A DNA stretch of 64,000 nt from contig NZ_JAGYPL010000002.1 in NCBI RefSeq assembly GCF_018343715.1, forward strand, positions 62,001 to 126,000, in the 5' to 3' direction. Shown here piece by piece: positions 43,272 through 51,274 of this stretch (position 1 is its first letter; the number at the start of each line of letters is the position of its first letter). This DNA comes from Bacillus sp. FJAT-49711. Its GTDB lineage: Bacteria; Bacillota; Bacilli; Bacillales; Bacillaceae_C. The position numbers were made by a program, and so were the translations under genes. The notes below the pieces were generated by a model. It did not search any database and was not told where the DNA came from. It saw only the letters and a program-made list of their open reading frames with translations.

Positions 43272-43338
43272 AATCCATCGCCTTTCTTTTCCATTAATAC
43301 AGAATTATTTCGACAAAATATGTTAAAATCCTTTAATT

Positions 43339-43372
43339 TGTTACCTTTCTGTTACCAATCAATGATTATACT
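43339..43372 (+). promoter_or_regulatory. Direct heptamer repeats and -10 box, candidate SARP-controlled promoter
   Basis: TGTTACC occurs at 43339-43345 and 43350-43356, a 7-bp repeat with a 4-bp spacer, that is 11-bp periodicity. TATACT (43367-43372) lies 10 bp further on, and no -35 match exists at the right distance. SARP activators are known to bind heptamer repeats of exactly this spacing next to such -35-less promoters. Confidence 0.55.
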
Positions 43373-43434
43373 AAACTGGAAGCAGTGAACCTGCCTTCGC
43401 TATATCGAGAAAGATGAGAAAGGATGGTGAAAAT

Positions 43435-43815
43435 ATGAAGAAGAAAAGAACATACTGGATGATCCCTTGCACTATAGCGCTTGCTCTTTATGTTACGGCA
43501 TCACCTGTTTCTGCTGCACCTGTTGCACCGAAAGTGCCAACAAGTAGCTTTGAAGCAAAGCAACAAGTAAAAGATGATCATCGTAGTGCTTTAAATGAAC
43601 ATGAAGTGAGCCTAACACAAAGACAAGCCGACCTGCTCAACAAATTGAATGCTGAAGTTCAAAAAATAAAAGCAGAAAATGAGGCAGCGAAAAATCTAGC
43701 TATCGAGAAGGCTCAAGTAGGTCTAGATCTTTCAGAAAGACCACTAAAGCCTGAGCAGCAAAAGAACGAAAAAACAGAAAGAAACACAAACATACCACTT
43801 CCATCTATTTTTTAA
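43435..43815 (+). CDS. Small exported coiled-coil protein, function unknown
   Basis: The protein has 126 residues. A signal peptide (K-K-K-R then a hydrophobic core to about residue 22) ends in S-A-A-P. A Pro/Val/Ala linker follows, then a long charged helix (about 40-100) with heptad-like pattern containing L-L-N-K-L-N-A-E-V-Q-K-I-K, and a polar C-terminus. ATG 43435 fits AGGATGG better than the upstream TTG/ATG frame. It is divergently transcribed from the SARP-hydrolase gene, probably its regulatory target. The family was not recognised. Confidence 0.7.
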   Translation: MKKKRTYWMIPCTIALALYVTASPVSAAPVAPKVPTSSFEAKQQVKDDHRSALNEHEVSLTQRQADLLNKLNAEVQKIKAENEAAKNLAIEKAQVGLDLSERPLKPEQQKNEKTERNTNIPLPSIF

Positions 43816-43914
43816 GAGAATCAGGGATAGGGGACAGCTTCCTTGTTTCTCCTTCTTAACTTCCCGTGAAAATAGTTTGTTTAAAGTATGAAATTATTCA
43901 ATTCAATCAGTGTG

Positions 43915-43956
43915 AAAAAAAGATGATCCCTGTCTTTGCAGAGATCATCCTTTTTT
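43915..43956. terminator. Bidirectional terminator
   Basis: GATGATC (43922-43928) and GATCATC (43943-43949), flanked by AAAAAAA on the left and TTTTTT on the right, can terminate both the exported protein gene and the convergent SDR gene. Confidence 0.75.
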
Positions 43957-43986
43957 AGTTGTATTTAAAATTGGTGATATCTGATA

Positions 43987-44751
43987 TTACAAATGCGAAC
44001 CCCCGCTTGCATCAATGCTTTGTCCTGTAACCCATCGGCTGTCTGGCGAGGCTAAGAATGCTGCGACATCAGCGATATCCTCAGGCTGACCCCATCTGCC
44101 AAATGCTGAGAACCCAGCGCCGAATTTATATAGATCCGGATCATTTAACATCCCGGCGTTCATATCCGTTGCAACGAATCCAGGCTGAATCGCATTAATC
44201 GTGATGTTGCGCGCAGCAACTTGAGTGGATAAAGCTAATGTCAGCGAATCGATTGCTGCCTTGCTCATGCTGTATGCAGGTATTCCGGGCAGAGATATTC
44301 TTGTTACAGCTGAAGAAATATTAATGATGCGACCTTCATCTCGTAGTCTAGGTAAAGCTTGTTGAGTGAGAAAAAAGGGCGTTTTTACGTTAATATTCAT
44401 TACTTCATCAAATGCTTCTTCTGTCGTTTCTTCAATTTGCGCACTAAGAGGGGTCCCTGCGTTGTTAACCAGGATATCGAAGCTGCTGCTGCCAGTACGT
44501 TGCTCTAACAATTGATCCAATTGGTGAAAAAATGTAGTAATACTTTCGTTAGAACCAAATTTTGCTCCAATGGCGAAAGAATTTCCTCCTTTACGCTCAA
44601 TTTCCTTAACTACAGATTCTGCTCCTTCTTGGTCAGAACCATAATGCACGGCGACCAACGCACCTTCCGTTCCTAACCGTGTGGCGATAGAACGACCAAT
44701 TCCCTTGCTTGCTCCTGTAACGAGAGCCACTTTTCCATGTAAACTTTTCAT
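43987..44751 (-). CDS. Short-chain dehydrogenase/reductase (glucose/ribitol family)
   Basis: This 254-residue classical SDR has T-G-A-S-K-G-I-G near residues 12-19, N-N-A-G near 93, the catalytic Ser in I-S-S-A-V near 141, Y-S-M-S-K near 156 (Tyr and Lys), and the C-terminal W-V-T-G-Q-S-I-D-A-S-G-G. H-Y-G-S at the end of beta-2 is typical of NADPH-preferring members. ATG 44751 follows AAGGAGATG; the longer frame begins at 44793. The substrate is unknown. Confidence 0.88.
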   Translation of the reverse strand: MKSLHGKVALVTGASKGIGRSIATRLGTEGALVAVHYGSDQEGAESVVKEIERKGGNSFAIGAKFGSNESITTFFHQLDQLLEQRTGSSSFDILVNNAGTPLSAQIEETTEEAFDEVMNINVKTPFFLTQQALPRLRDEGRIINISSAVTRISLPGIPAYSMSKAAIDSLTLALSTQVAARNITINAIQPGFVATDMNAGMLNDPDLYKFGAGFSAFGRWGQPEDIADVAAFLASPDSRWVTGQSIDASGGSHL

Positions 44752-45008
44752 TCCTTCATCTCCTTGTGTTTTTCTCATCTTCATTTTTAACACAAGGACT
44801 ATTTCAAAATGTTGCCTTCTAATTCGACGGAGGAATCAAGTAACGCTCGTTCTCAAACTCAACATAATTTCTTGTTGGTGCTCCTCCCAATATACGCGCA
44901 TAAACATAACACTAATGGCTCAATATATGGTTTCAATATCTTGCTCTCCTATTCCTTTTCACTTACATCTGGCATTCTGACGGGTATAATGATTATGAGG
45001 TGATGAAG

Positions 45009-45593
45009 ATGAAAGTCGATCGGATATCTGATGAAATATGGAATGCCATTGTAGGTAATGATCATTCCTATGACAATAAGTTTTTTTATGCAATTGCCAC
45101 AACTGGGATCTTTTGCAAACCTTCTTGTAAATCGAGAATTCCTAATAAGGAAAATGTCTATATATTTCAAAATGCGACTGAAGCGCTGAAGGCTAATTTC
45201 CGTCCTTGTAAAAGGTGTAAGCCGACCGATAAACTTCTTCCAGATCAAGCGTGGGTGGAACAAATTACGGAATATATTCATTTACATGATACAGAGCCAC
45301 TTACATTACAATCGATCGCGGACAGTTGCCACGGAAGTCCTCATCATCTACAACGCACATTTAAGCGAATTAAAGGGGTAACTCCTGCACAATACATTCA
45401 AGAACGAAGAATCGTTAAAGCTATCCAAGCTTTACTTGAAACTGATCAGACAATGCATGAAATTGCCAAATCTGTAGGGATACCCAATACACCTTATTTC
45501 ATCACCTTATTTAAGAAAATTATTGGAAGCACACCAGGCGAATATCGATATTTAAATAAAAATGCTCACATAAATAGGAGTGGAACAAAATGA
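45009..45593 (+). CDS. adaA: Bifunctional methylphosphotriester repair protein and activator AdaA
   Basis: The protein has 194 residues. The N-terminal Ada Zn domain has all four Cys: F-C-K-P-S-C near residues 35-39 and P-C-K-R-C near 66-69. The first Cys accepts a methyl group from methylphosphotriesters in DNA and turns the protein into an activator. The C-terminal AraC-type HTH pair covers about 85-185. ATG 45009 is well spaced from AGGTGA. It overlaps adaB by 4 nt (ATGA), as in the B. subtilis adaAB operon. Confidence 0.93.
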   Translation: MKVDRISDEIWNAIVGNDHSYDNKFFYAIATTGIFCKPSCKSRIPNKENVYIFQNATEALKANFRPCKRCKPTDKLLPDQAWVEQITEYIHLHDTEPLTLQSIADSCHGSPHHLQRTFKRIKGVTPAQYIQERRIVKAIQALLETDQTMHEIAKSVGIPNTPYFITLFKKIIGSTPGEYRYLNKNAHINRSGTK

Positions 45594-46153
45594 TTGGACC
45601 GAAAGATTCTACAGTGTTTTGGTCTTGGGTCACATACGATGACTGGAAATTCATAATAGCTGCTACAGAAAAGGGGCTATGTTTCGTTGGATCAACGAAC
45701 ATGAGCTATGAGGATATGGCAAAATGGGTTTACCGACGGGATCCAGACAGTCTACTAATAAGAAATGATGAAAAATGTAAATCGTATATAAACGAATTGA
45801 TTGAATACTTAAAAGGCGAACGGCAAAACTTCACGGTACCAATGGATGTTCGAGGAACGTCTTTCCAGCTTGAGGTATGGGACGCACTCCATAGTATTCC
45901 ATACGGCCAGACCCGCTCATACTCAGATATCTCGGAGCAAATAGGTAAGCCGATGTCTGCAAGAGCAGTAGGGACTGCCATTGGTGCGAACCCACTTTTA
46001 ATCATAGTCCCTTGCCATCGGGTCATTGCCAAGAACGGTTCACTCAACGGTTATCGAGGTGGACTTGATATGAAAGCGAAGCTATTGCAAGTGGAAAAAA
46101 GTGCCCCTATATTTTTTTCGCATAATACGAGTAAAAGTGGCATAATGAATTGA
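45590..46153 (+). CDS. adaB: O6-methylguanine-DNA methyltransferase AdaB
   Basis: This 187-residue protein has the suicide-acceptor motif I-V-P-C-H-R-V-I near residues 139-146, the preceding helix R-A-V-G-T-A-I-G-A-N-P with the arginine finger and Asn hinge, and Y-R-G-G after it. It transfers methyl or alkyl groups from O6 of guanine to its own Cys in one irreversible step. It is translationally coupled to adaA. The N-terminal domain is longer than in minimal Ogt. Confidence 0.93.
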   Translation: MIGPKDSTVFWSWVTYDDWKFIIAATEKGLCFVGSTNMSYEDMAKWVYRRDPDSLLIRNDEKCKSYINELIEYLKGERQNFTVPMDVRGTSFQLEVWDALHSIPYGQTRSYSDISEQIGKPMSARAVGTAIGANPLLIIVPCHRVIAKNGSLNGYRGGLDMKAKLLQVEKSAPIFFSHNTSKSGIMN

Positions 46154-46245
46154 TTTAATAATAATAAGCGGGATGATTAAAAAAGAGAATCTAGTTGATT
46201 TTACTGTCCTGCATAATTTAGTAATGAGAGAAGGAATGTGACAAG

Positions 46246-46437
46246 ATGAAATATAATAAAACGATCATGACCAAATTAATTAATGAACATCGTGAATTAC
46301 ATGATGAATTAAAAAGAATCAAAGTAGAAATGGGCTTAGAGAAGAATTTAGCAATTAAAGCATTATACCATTCTGCAGTAGCAGATAACGGCCCTTATAT
46401 GCAGGATTATCAAGATTTAGAACGGTGGCGTTCATAA
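46246..46437 (+). CDS. Small helical protein, function unknown
   Basis: This 63-residue, highly charged protein is predicted as two helices (N-E-H-R-E-L-H-D-E-L-K-R-I-K-V-E-M then A-I-K-A-L-Y-H-S-A-V). GAGAAGGA precedes ATG 46246, and a strong terminator follows within a few bases, which supports expression as a single small gene. No family was recognised. Confidence 0.55.
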   Translation: MKYNKTIMTKLINEHRELHDELKRIKVEMGLEKNLAIKALYHSAVADNGPYMQDYQDLERWRS

Positions 46438-46441
46438 TAGT

Positions 46442-46487
46442 AACACCTTGTTTCGTTTTTGTTGCGGACAGGGTGTTTTTTGTTTTG
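46442..46487 (+). terminator. Intrinsic terminator after the small helical protein gene
   Basis: AACACCTTGT (46442-46451) pairs with ACAGGGTGTT (46468-46477) with one T-G wobble, followed by TTTTGTTTT. Confidence 0.8.
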
Positions 46488-46643
46488 CATAATTTTGCGC
46501 TAATGAACGGATAAAAGATGGTTTTATTATCGGGTAGTTTGCTGGCTTACTGTTAAGTGGTCTTTGCTATGGATACGAGCCAATCTGTAGAAGTATAAAA
46601 ATTCCCATCTATAATGTATTCGTCTCGATTTGCTTTCTCAATA

Positions 46644-46707
46644 TTGCATCTAACATAACGATCGTATATTGTTGTATTTGCTCATATGGTTTATCAACTT
46701 AAACCAT
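46644..46707 (+). promoter_or_regulatory. Candidate promoter and ArsR-type operator
   Basis: TTGCAT (46644-46649) and TATTGT (46667-46672) are 17 bp apart. Just downstream, ATGGTTTA-TCAACT-TAAACCAT (46686-46707) is a perfect 8-bp inverted repeat, 29 bp before the regulator's start codon, well placed for autorepression. Confidence 0.5.
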
Positions 46708-46735
46708 TGAACCGATATTGGAGGTATTTGACTGA

Positions 46736-47086
46736 ATGAATAAACAGGACCAACTAAATATGATCAAACAGGATTTTATTAATTGCCAAAAGGTACTAAT
46801 GGCAATTGGTGATGAAACACGTCAATCGATTTTGTTAGTTTTAATGGGGACGGATTGTCAAACAGGATTACGTGTGGGTGAAATCACTGAACAAACACAT
46901 CTTTCTCGACCAGCTGTGTCCCATCATCTAAAGGTTTTACGGGATGCTGGTGTTATATTAATGCGTAAAGAAGGAACAAAAAACTTTTATTATATTAATG
47001 TACGTACAGAATTAGGTTTATTAAAAACGCTTATGTTGGATATTGATAAGTTCATGCAGAACTTTTATGGAAATGATGGAATATAA
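46736..47086 (+). CDS. ArsR family transcriptional regulator
   Basis: This 116-residue winged helix has recognition helix L-S-R-P-A-V-S-H-H-L-K-V-L-R-D-A-G-V near residues 57-74, followed by the wing R-K-E-G-T-K-N-F-Y-Y. No C-V-C metal motif at alpha-3, so it is not an arsenite sensor; a single Cys lies in T-D-C-Q near residue 41. It is followed 26 nt later by a quinone-reductase-like oxidoreductase, suggesting a redox- or electrophile-responsive pair. Confidence 0.87.
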   Translation: MNKQDQLNMIKQDFINCQKVLMAIGDETRQSILLVLMGTDCQTGLRVGEITEQTHLSRPAVSHHLKVLRDAGVILMRKEGTKNFYYINVRTELGLLKTLMLDIDKFMQNFYGNDGI

Positions 47087-47112
47087 ACAGACATTGATTG
47101 GAGGTATAGGCT

Positions 47113-48111
47113 ATGAAAGCAATGGTTATTGATCGATATGGGAAAGTTCCTATGCGTTTGGCAGAAATGCCTACGCCTGAAATTGGTGAATATGAGGTAC
47201 TCGCAGAAATTCATGCAGCTAGTATTAATCCCGTCGATTTTAAGATACGCGATGGGAAAGTGAAATTGTTAGTTAAATATAAAATGCCTCTTATCTTAGG
47301 GAATGACTTTTCTGGTATCGTTGCAAAAGTTGGCGCAAAAGTGACTCGTTTTAAAGTTGGCGACGAAATATATGCACGTCCACGTAAGAGCAAAATTGGT
47401 ACTTTTGCTGAATATATCGCTATCCATGAAGATGACATCGCCTTGAAGCCTAAAAATTTGAGCTTTGAAGAAGCAGCATCGATCCCGCTGGTTGGGTTAA
47501 CCACCTATCAAGCCCTACTAGACATTTTGCAATTACAAAAAGGGCAGAAGATATTGATTCAAGCTGGGGCTGGTGGCGTTGGTACCTTTGCTATTCAACT
47601 GGCTAAATTAATGGGGGCCATTGTTACAACGACTGCAAGTGAAGCTGGCGAGAATTTAGTAAAATCTCTCGGTGCAGATGAAATCATAAATTACAAGACA
47701 GAAAAATTTGAAGAGATACTAAAAAACTATGATGCCGTATTTGATACACTTGGGGGCGAAACACTTGAAAAATCATTTAAAGTGTTAAAAAGCGGAGGAA
47801 AAATTGTTTCCGTTTCGGGATTGCCGAATGCTCGTTTTGGCAAAGAATATGGTTCCGGGTTTTTTAAAACATTGTTGTTTTCAGCAGCAAGTCATAAAAT
47901 GACAAAGCTTGAAAAAAGGTATAATGCTCAATATACATTTTTGTTTATGAAGCCAAGTGGAGAGCAATTACGTATAATCGCAAATTTTATTGAGACGGGT
48001 AAAATCAAACCTATCATTGATAGAGTTTTCCCTTTTATGGATGCTCAAAAAGCGATGGAATATGTGGAAACAGGAAGAGCGAAAGGGAAGGTAATATTAA
48101 AAATTAGATAG
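47113..48111 (+). CDS. NAD(P)-dependent oxidoreductase, zinc-independent MDR / quinone reductase type
   Basis: This 332-residue medium-chain reductase has a GroES-like N-terminal domain (I-N-P-V-D-F-K-I-R, G-N-D-F-S-G-I-V) and a Rossmann domain with A-G-A-G-G-V-G-T near residues 155-162. It lacks the zinc-ligand Cys/His set of alcohol dehydrogenases, placing it with quinone oxidoreductase/YogA-like enzymes that reduce enones and quinones with NADPH. It probably forms an operon with the ArsR-type gene. Confidence 0.88.
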   Translation: MKAMVIDRYGKVPMRLAEMPTPEIGEYEVLAEIHAASINPVDFKIRDGKVKLLVKYKMPLILGNDFSGIVAKVGAKVTRFKVGDEIYARPRKSKIGTFAEYIAIHEDDIALKPKNLSFEEAASIPLVGLTTYQALLDILQLQKGQKILIQAGAGGVGTFAIQLAKLMGAIVTTTASEAGENLVKSLGADEIINYKTEKFEEILKNYDAVFDTLGGETLEKSFKVLKSGGKIVSVSGLPNARFGKEYGSGFFKTLLFSAASHKMTKLEKRYNAQYTFLFMKPSGEQLRIIANFIETGKIKPIIDRVFPFMDAQKAMEYVETGRAKGKVILKIR

Positions 48112-48267
48112 TTGTTACATGAAGAACAATCTTTTTGCAAGATGGAGTCTTTTGTAATGATAGTAAATATCGGGTAAAGAAACTTTTCGATCAATCTTTA
48201 TTCTAAAGCTATAAATGATCTATTAAATAAAGTTTTATTCGACACCAATAGAAAAATAATTTTAACA

Positions 48268-48308
48268 TAAAAAGCTGCGCTCGGAATCATATGAGCGCAG
48301 CTCTTTTT
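48268..48308. terminator. Bidirectional terminator
   Basis: AGCTGCGCTC (48273-48282) and GAGCGCAGCT (48293-48302) form a perfect 10-bp stem flanked by AAAA and CTTTTT, between convergent genes. Confidence 0.88.
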
Positions 48309-48321
48309 ATTAAATGAATCA

Positions 48322-49164
48322 TTAAAAATCAAAATTATCGGGGTCTGGTCCCACTCGTAAATTTTGATCGAGGCTATCAATGAGCTCCATATCCTTACTT
48401 ATTATCTTAAAATCAAAAATGTTTGCATTCTCTACAATTCGTTGTTCTTTCGTTGATTTTGGAATCGTAACAACTCCATTTTGGAAATCCCATCTTAAAA
48501 TAATTTGAGGCACGGATTTATTATATTTTCTAGACAACTCCATTAAAGTTGGATGGTCTAATAGTTGGCCTTGCATTAATGGCGACCAAGCTTCTAGTTG
48601 AATGCCGTTGCGGCGACAAAAAGTTTTGACTTCTATTTGTGTCAAATTTGGATGGTATTCCACTTGGTTTATCATTGGTTTAACTTCTGCATCCTTTAAT
48701 AAGCGCTGAAGATGATGGACTTGGAAGTTACTAACCCCGATTGCTCTAACCTTTCCTTCCTTATAAAGAGTTTCCAGCGCTCGCCAAGCCTCTTTGTACT
48801 TATTTTCTACAGGCCAATGAATAAGGTATAAATCTAAGTAGTCAAGACCTAACTTATTTAAACTTGTTTCATAAGCTTTGATTGTGGATTCGTAGCCTAA
48901 ATCCGAATTCCAAACCTTAGAAGTAACAAATAAATCCTTCCTAGAGATGCCCGCTTCTTTTATCCCTTCTCGGATACCTTGTCCAACGCCTTCTTCATTT
49001 TCATAAATTGCGGCTGTATCAATGCTGCGGTAACCGTGTTTAATCGCAAATTTTACGGTATTTACTAGTTCTGGACCTTCTTCCACTTTAAAAACACCAA
49101 GTCCAAACCAGGGCATATTAACTCCATTATGCAATGTTGTAGTATTTTGTAAGCTTTTATTCAT
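48322..49164 (-). CDS. ytbE: Aldo/keto reductase, YtbE-like
   Basis: This 280-residue TIM-barrel reductase has the catalytic tetrad in place: Asp in S-I-D-T-A-A-I-Y-E-N-E (with the Tyr), Lys in V-T-S-K-V-W and His in L-Y-L-I-H-W-P. The NADPH phosphate-binding I-P-K-S-T-K-E-Q-R-I-V-E-N is near 238. GGAGGT precedes the ATG. With the MFS gene upstream and the divergent HxlR regulator it reproduces the B. subtilis ytbE-ytbD/ytcD locus. Confidence 0.9.
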   Translation of the reverse strand: MNKSLQNTTTLHNGVNMPWFGLGVFKVEEGPELVNTVKFAIKHGYRSIDTAAIYENEEGVGQGIREGIKEAGISRKDLFVTSKVWNSDLGYESTIKAYETSLNKLGLDYLDLYLIHWPVENKYKEAWRALETLYKEGKVRAIGVSNFQVHHLQRLLKDAEVKPMINQVEYHPNLTQIEVKTFCRRNGIQLEAWSPLMQGQLLDHPTLMELSRKYNKSVPQIILRWDFQNGVVTIPKSTKEQRIVENANIFDFKIISKDMELIDSLDQNLRVGPDPDNFDF

Positions 49165-49215
49165 GATATAAACCTCCAGTTTTTTATATTAAAGAAAACA
49201 TGTCATAGTATAGAA

Positions 49216-50415
49216 TTACATTGATTTAATGATAGACGAGTCTTTTTTCTCAAGTAAATGACTATATCCTGTTAAAAGGACGGCTGCTAGAACCATAAGG
49301 GCTCCTACCCAAGCTGTATGAATAATTCCAATAGAGTTTGTCACAAGGCCACCTAGGAAGGATCCTAATGCAATTCCGGCATTAAATGCTGCAATATTAA
49401 TAGCCGATGCGATATCTACCGCTGTAGGAATATAACGCTCCGCTAGCATGACTACATATACTTGTAGTCCTGGGACATTTATAAAAGCCATGAGACCCAT
49501 AAGGAAAATAGTGATTAATCCAACTACTTTATAAGGTATTGTAAAGAATAAAATAAATAGGATTATCGCTTGAATGGTAAACATATAAAATAATGCCTTA
49601 ATTGGATTATGGTTCGATAGTTTTCCACCTAGCATATTACCGATGGCTATGGCTATACCGTAAATAAGTAAAACAATTGCTACAGTATCCTCTTTCAATC
49701 CAGTGATGCTCTGCAGTAATGGCGATAAATAAGTAAAGACAACGAAGGTTCCCCCATATCCCAGAGCAGTAATGATAAATACAAGTAATAAACGACTATT
49801 TGTGATTAATTTAAATTGGTCTTTTATTTTAGTAAGCTTTCCTTTTTGTAAATCTGATGGAACGAGAATACTATTGGCGATGAGAGCAATGATACCAATC
49901 GTTACAATAACAATAAAGGCGATTCTCCAGCCCATTTGCTGGCCGATAAATGTCCCAAAAGGAACTCCTGTAACAGTTGCAACTGTTAGACCTGTAAACA
50001 TGATGGAAATCGCACTTGCTCTCTTATTTTCTGGGACTAAATCAGCCGCAATAGTTGATCCAATAGACATGAAAACACCATGAGAAAAAGCAGAAATCAC
50101 GCGTGCCGATAATAGTACCCCGATGGAAGTAGCAGTTGCGGCGAGGCTATTTCCTAAAATAAAGATAACCATAATCCAAATTAATAAAGTTTTACGTGGT
50201 ACCTTCGAAGTAACAGACGTAAGGATAGGTGCTCCAAATGTTACTCCTAATGCATATAAAGAAACAGTCAAACCAGCTGTTGTAACAGATATATTTAAAT
50301 CCTCAGCAATTAGAGGCAAAAGTCCGACGCTAATAAACTCCGTAGTGCCAATAGCAAAAGCACTAACCGCTAGAGCTAATAATGCGAAGATGCTTCGTTT
50401 TTTATCTAAAGACAT
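49216..50415 (-). CDS. ytbD: MFS transporter, YtbD-like (DHA1 / AraJ type)
   Basis: This 399-residue, 12-helix transporter has the N-terminal A-I-G-T-T-E-F-I-S-V-G-L-L-P motif diagnostic of the AraJ/YdhP/YtbD drug-efflux branch, and motif A-like residues after TM2. ATG 50415 follows GGGAGGAAGGAG; the frame extends spuriously to 50502. It is probably co-transcribed with the aldo/keto reductase gene and regulated by the divergent HxlR protein. Confidence 0.9.
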   Translation of the reverse strand: MSLDKKRSIFALLALAVSAFAIGTTEFISVGLLPLIAEDLNISVTTAGLTVSLYALGVTFGAPILTSVTSKVPRKTLLIWIMVIFILGNSLAATATSIGVLLSARVISAFSHGVFMSIGSTIAADLVPENKRASAISIMFTGLTVATVTGVPFGTFIGQQMGWRIAFIVIVTIGIIALIANSILVPSDLQKGKLTKIKDQFKLITNSRLLLVFIITALGYGGTFVVFTYLSPLLQSITGLKEDTVAIVLLIYGIAIAIGNMLGGKLSNHNPIKALFYMFTIQAIILFILFFTIPYKVVGLITIFLMGLMAFINVPGLQVYVVMLAERYIPTAVDIASAINIAAFNAGIALGSFLGGLVTNSIGIIHTAWVGALMVLAAVLLTGYSHLLEKKDSSIIKSM

Positions 50416-50534
50416 ACTCCTTCCTCCCAATAAAGTAATACGGGGTGTCCATTCGCTTAAGTAAACAATATCGAAAGTGAATATGTTCACATCAACCCGC
50501 AAATGCTATTATGGGATAAAAAGATTAGAAAAAG

Positions 50535-50565
50535 AAGTACGTACTTTAAAGTGCTATAAGCACTT
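50535..50565. promoter_or_regulatory. Paired palindromes, probable HxlR operator
   Basis: AAGTACGTACTT (50535-50546) is a perfect palindrome. It is followed immediately by AAGTGC-TATAA-GCACTT (50549-50565), a perfect 6-bp inverted repeat, in the divergent promoter region between the MFS gene and the HxlR-type regulator. A third half-similar site (GGCACTT...) lies near 50579. Confidence 0.6.
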
Positions 50566-50613
50566 GGAAGTATCATAGGCACTTAATTGTACCTATAATT
50601 GGAGGTATCAAAT

Positions 50614-50985
50614 ATGCAACAGAAGAAATACAATATATCTGTAGAAGCCACTCTCGAGGTAATAGGGGGAAAATGGAAATGCGTGATTTTATGCCATTTA
50701 ACTCATGGAAAGAAACGAACAAATGAATTGAAGCGTCTAATGCCAAACATCACCCAAAAAATGTTAACTCAACAATTACGTGAGTTAGAGGAAGATGGAG
50801 TTATTAATCGAATCGTTTATAATCAAGTCCCACCAAAAGTGGAGTATGAATTAAGTGAGTATGGTCGGAGTTTAGAGGGAATTTTAAATTCTCTATGTGA
50901 TTGGGGAGAAAAACATATTACCAAAGTTTATGGGAATAAATTTGATGTTTTAGAAGAGAACATACTGAATGAACATCTAAAGTAA
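50614..50985 (+). CDS. ytcD: HxlR family transcriptional regulator, YtcD-like
   Basis: This 123-residue winged helix of the HxlR (DUF24) type has I-G-G-K-W-K-C-V-I-L-C-H-L near residues 18-30, with Cys at the position used as thiol sensor in several HxlR proteins such as HypR and YodB. The recognition region is I-T-Q-K-M-L-T-Q-Q-L-R-E-L-E. ATG 50614 follows GGAGGT. It is divergent from ytbD/ytbE, likely repressing them until electrophile stress. Confidence 0.88.
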   Translation: MQQKKYNISVEATLEVIGGKWKCVILCHLTHGKKRTNELKRLMPNITQKMLTQQLRELEEDGVINRIVYNQVPPKVEYELSEYGRSLEGILNSLCDWGEKHITKVYGNKFDVLEENILNEHLK

Positions 50986-51014
50986 TTTCATATCTAAATC
51001 ACAACAATAAGATT

Positions 51015-51175
51015 ATGTTCGTTATTAGTGAAGTCACCGGGATTGAGTGCAGAAATGATGGGGCGAGGGATGAAGTTCTGTCGCTATCAAGGATGACGTT
51101 TTCACATCAGTTAATAAAGATGATTTTGGTAGTGCATGTGTATAGGGCTGTTTGGATTTTATAAGGGGAGAGCTA
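51015..51175 (+). pseudogene. Fossil of an rlmH 3' end
   Basis: Read from 51015 in one frame, this translates to a decayed version of RlmH residues about 105-157. F-V-I matches, then E-V at E-V-M-K, R-D-E matches R-A-D-E, L-S-L-S-R-M-T-F-S-H-Q-L-I-K-M-I-L-V matches the [18 protein letters not shown] helix, and V-Y-R-A-V-W-I-L matches V-Y-R-A-F-R-I-I. A stop replaces the Lys before G-E, and the P-Y-H-K end is lost. No start region exists. It marks an old boundary of material inserted behind rlmH. Confidence 0.85.
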
Positions 51176-51274
51176 ATGTATTTTCTTGGCTAACCTTTGA
51201 GTTTCTATACACTTGGATTTGAATTTCTAAAAGTAAATAATAGTGACAGATTATATTTGTAGGGTGATAAGTCG

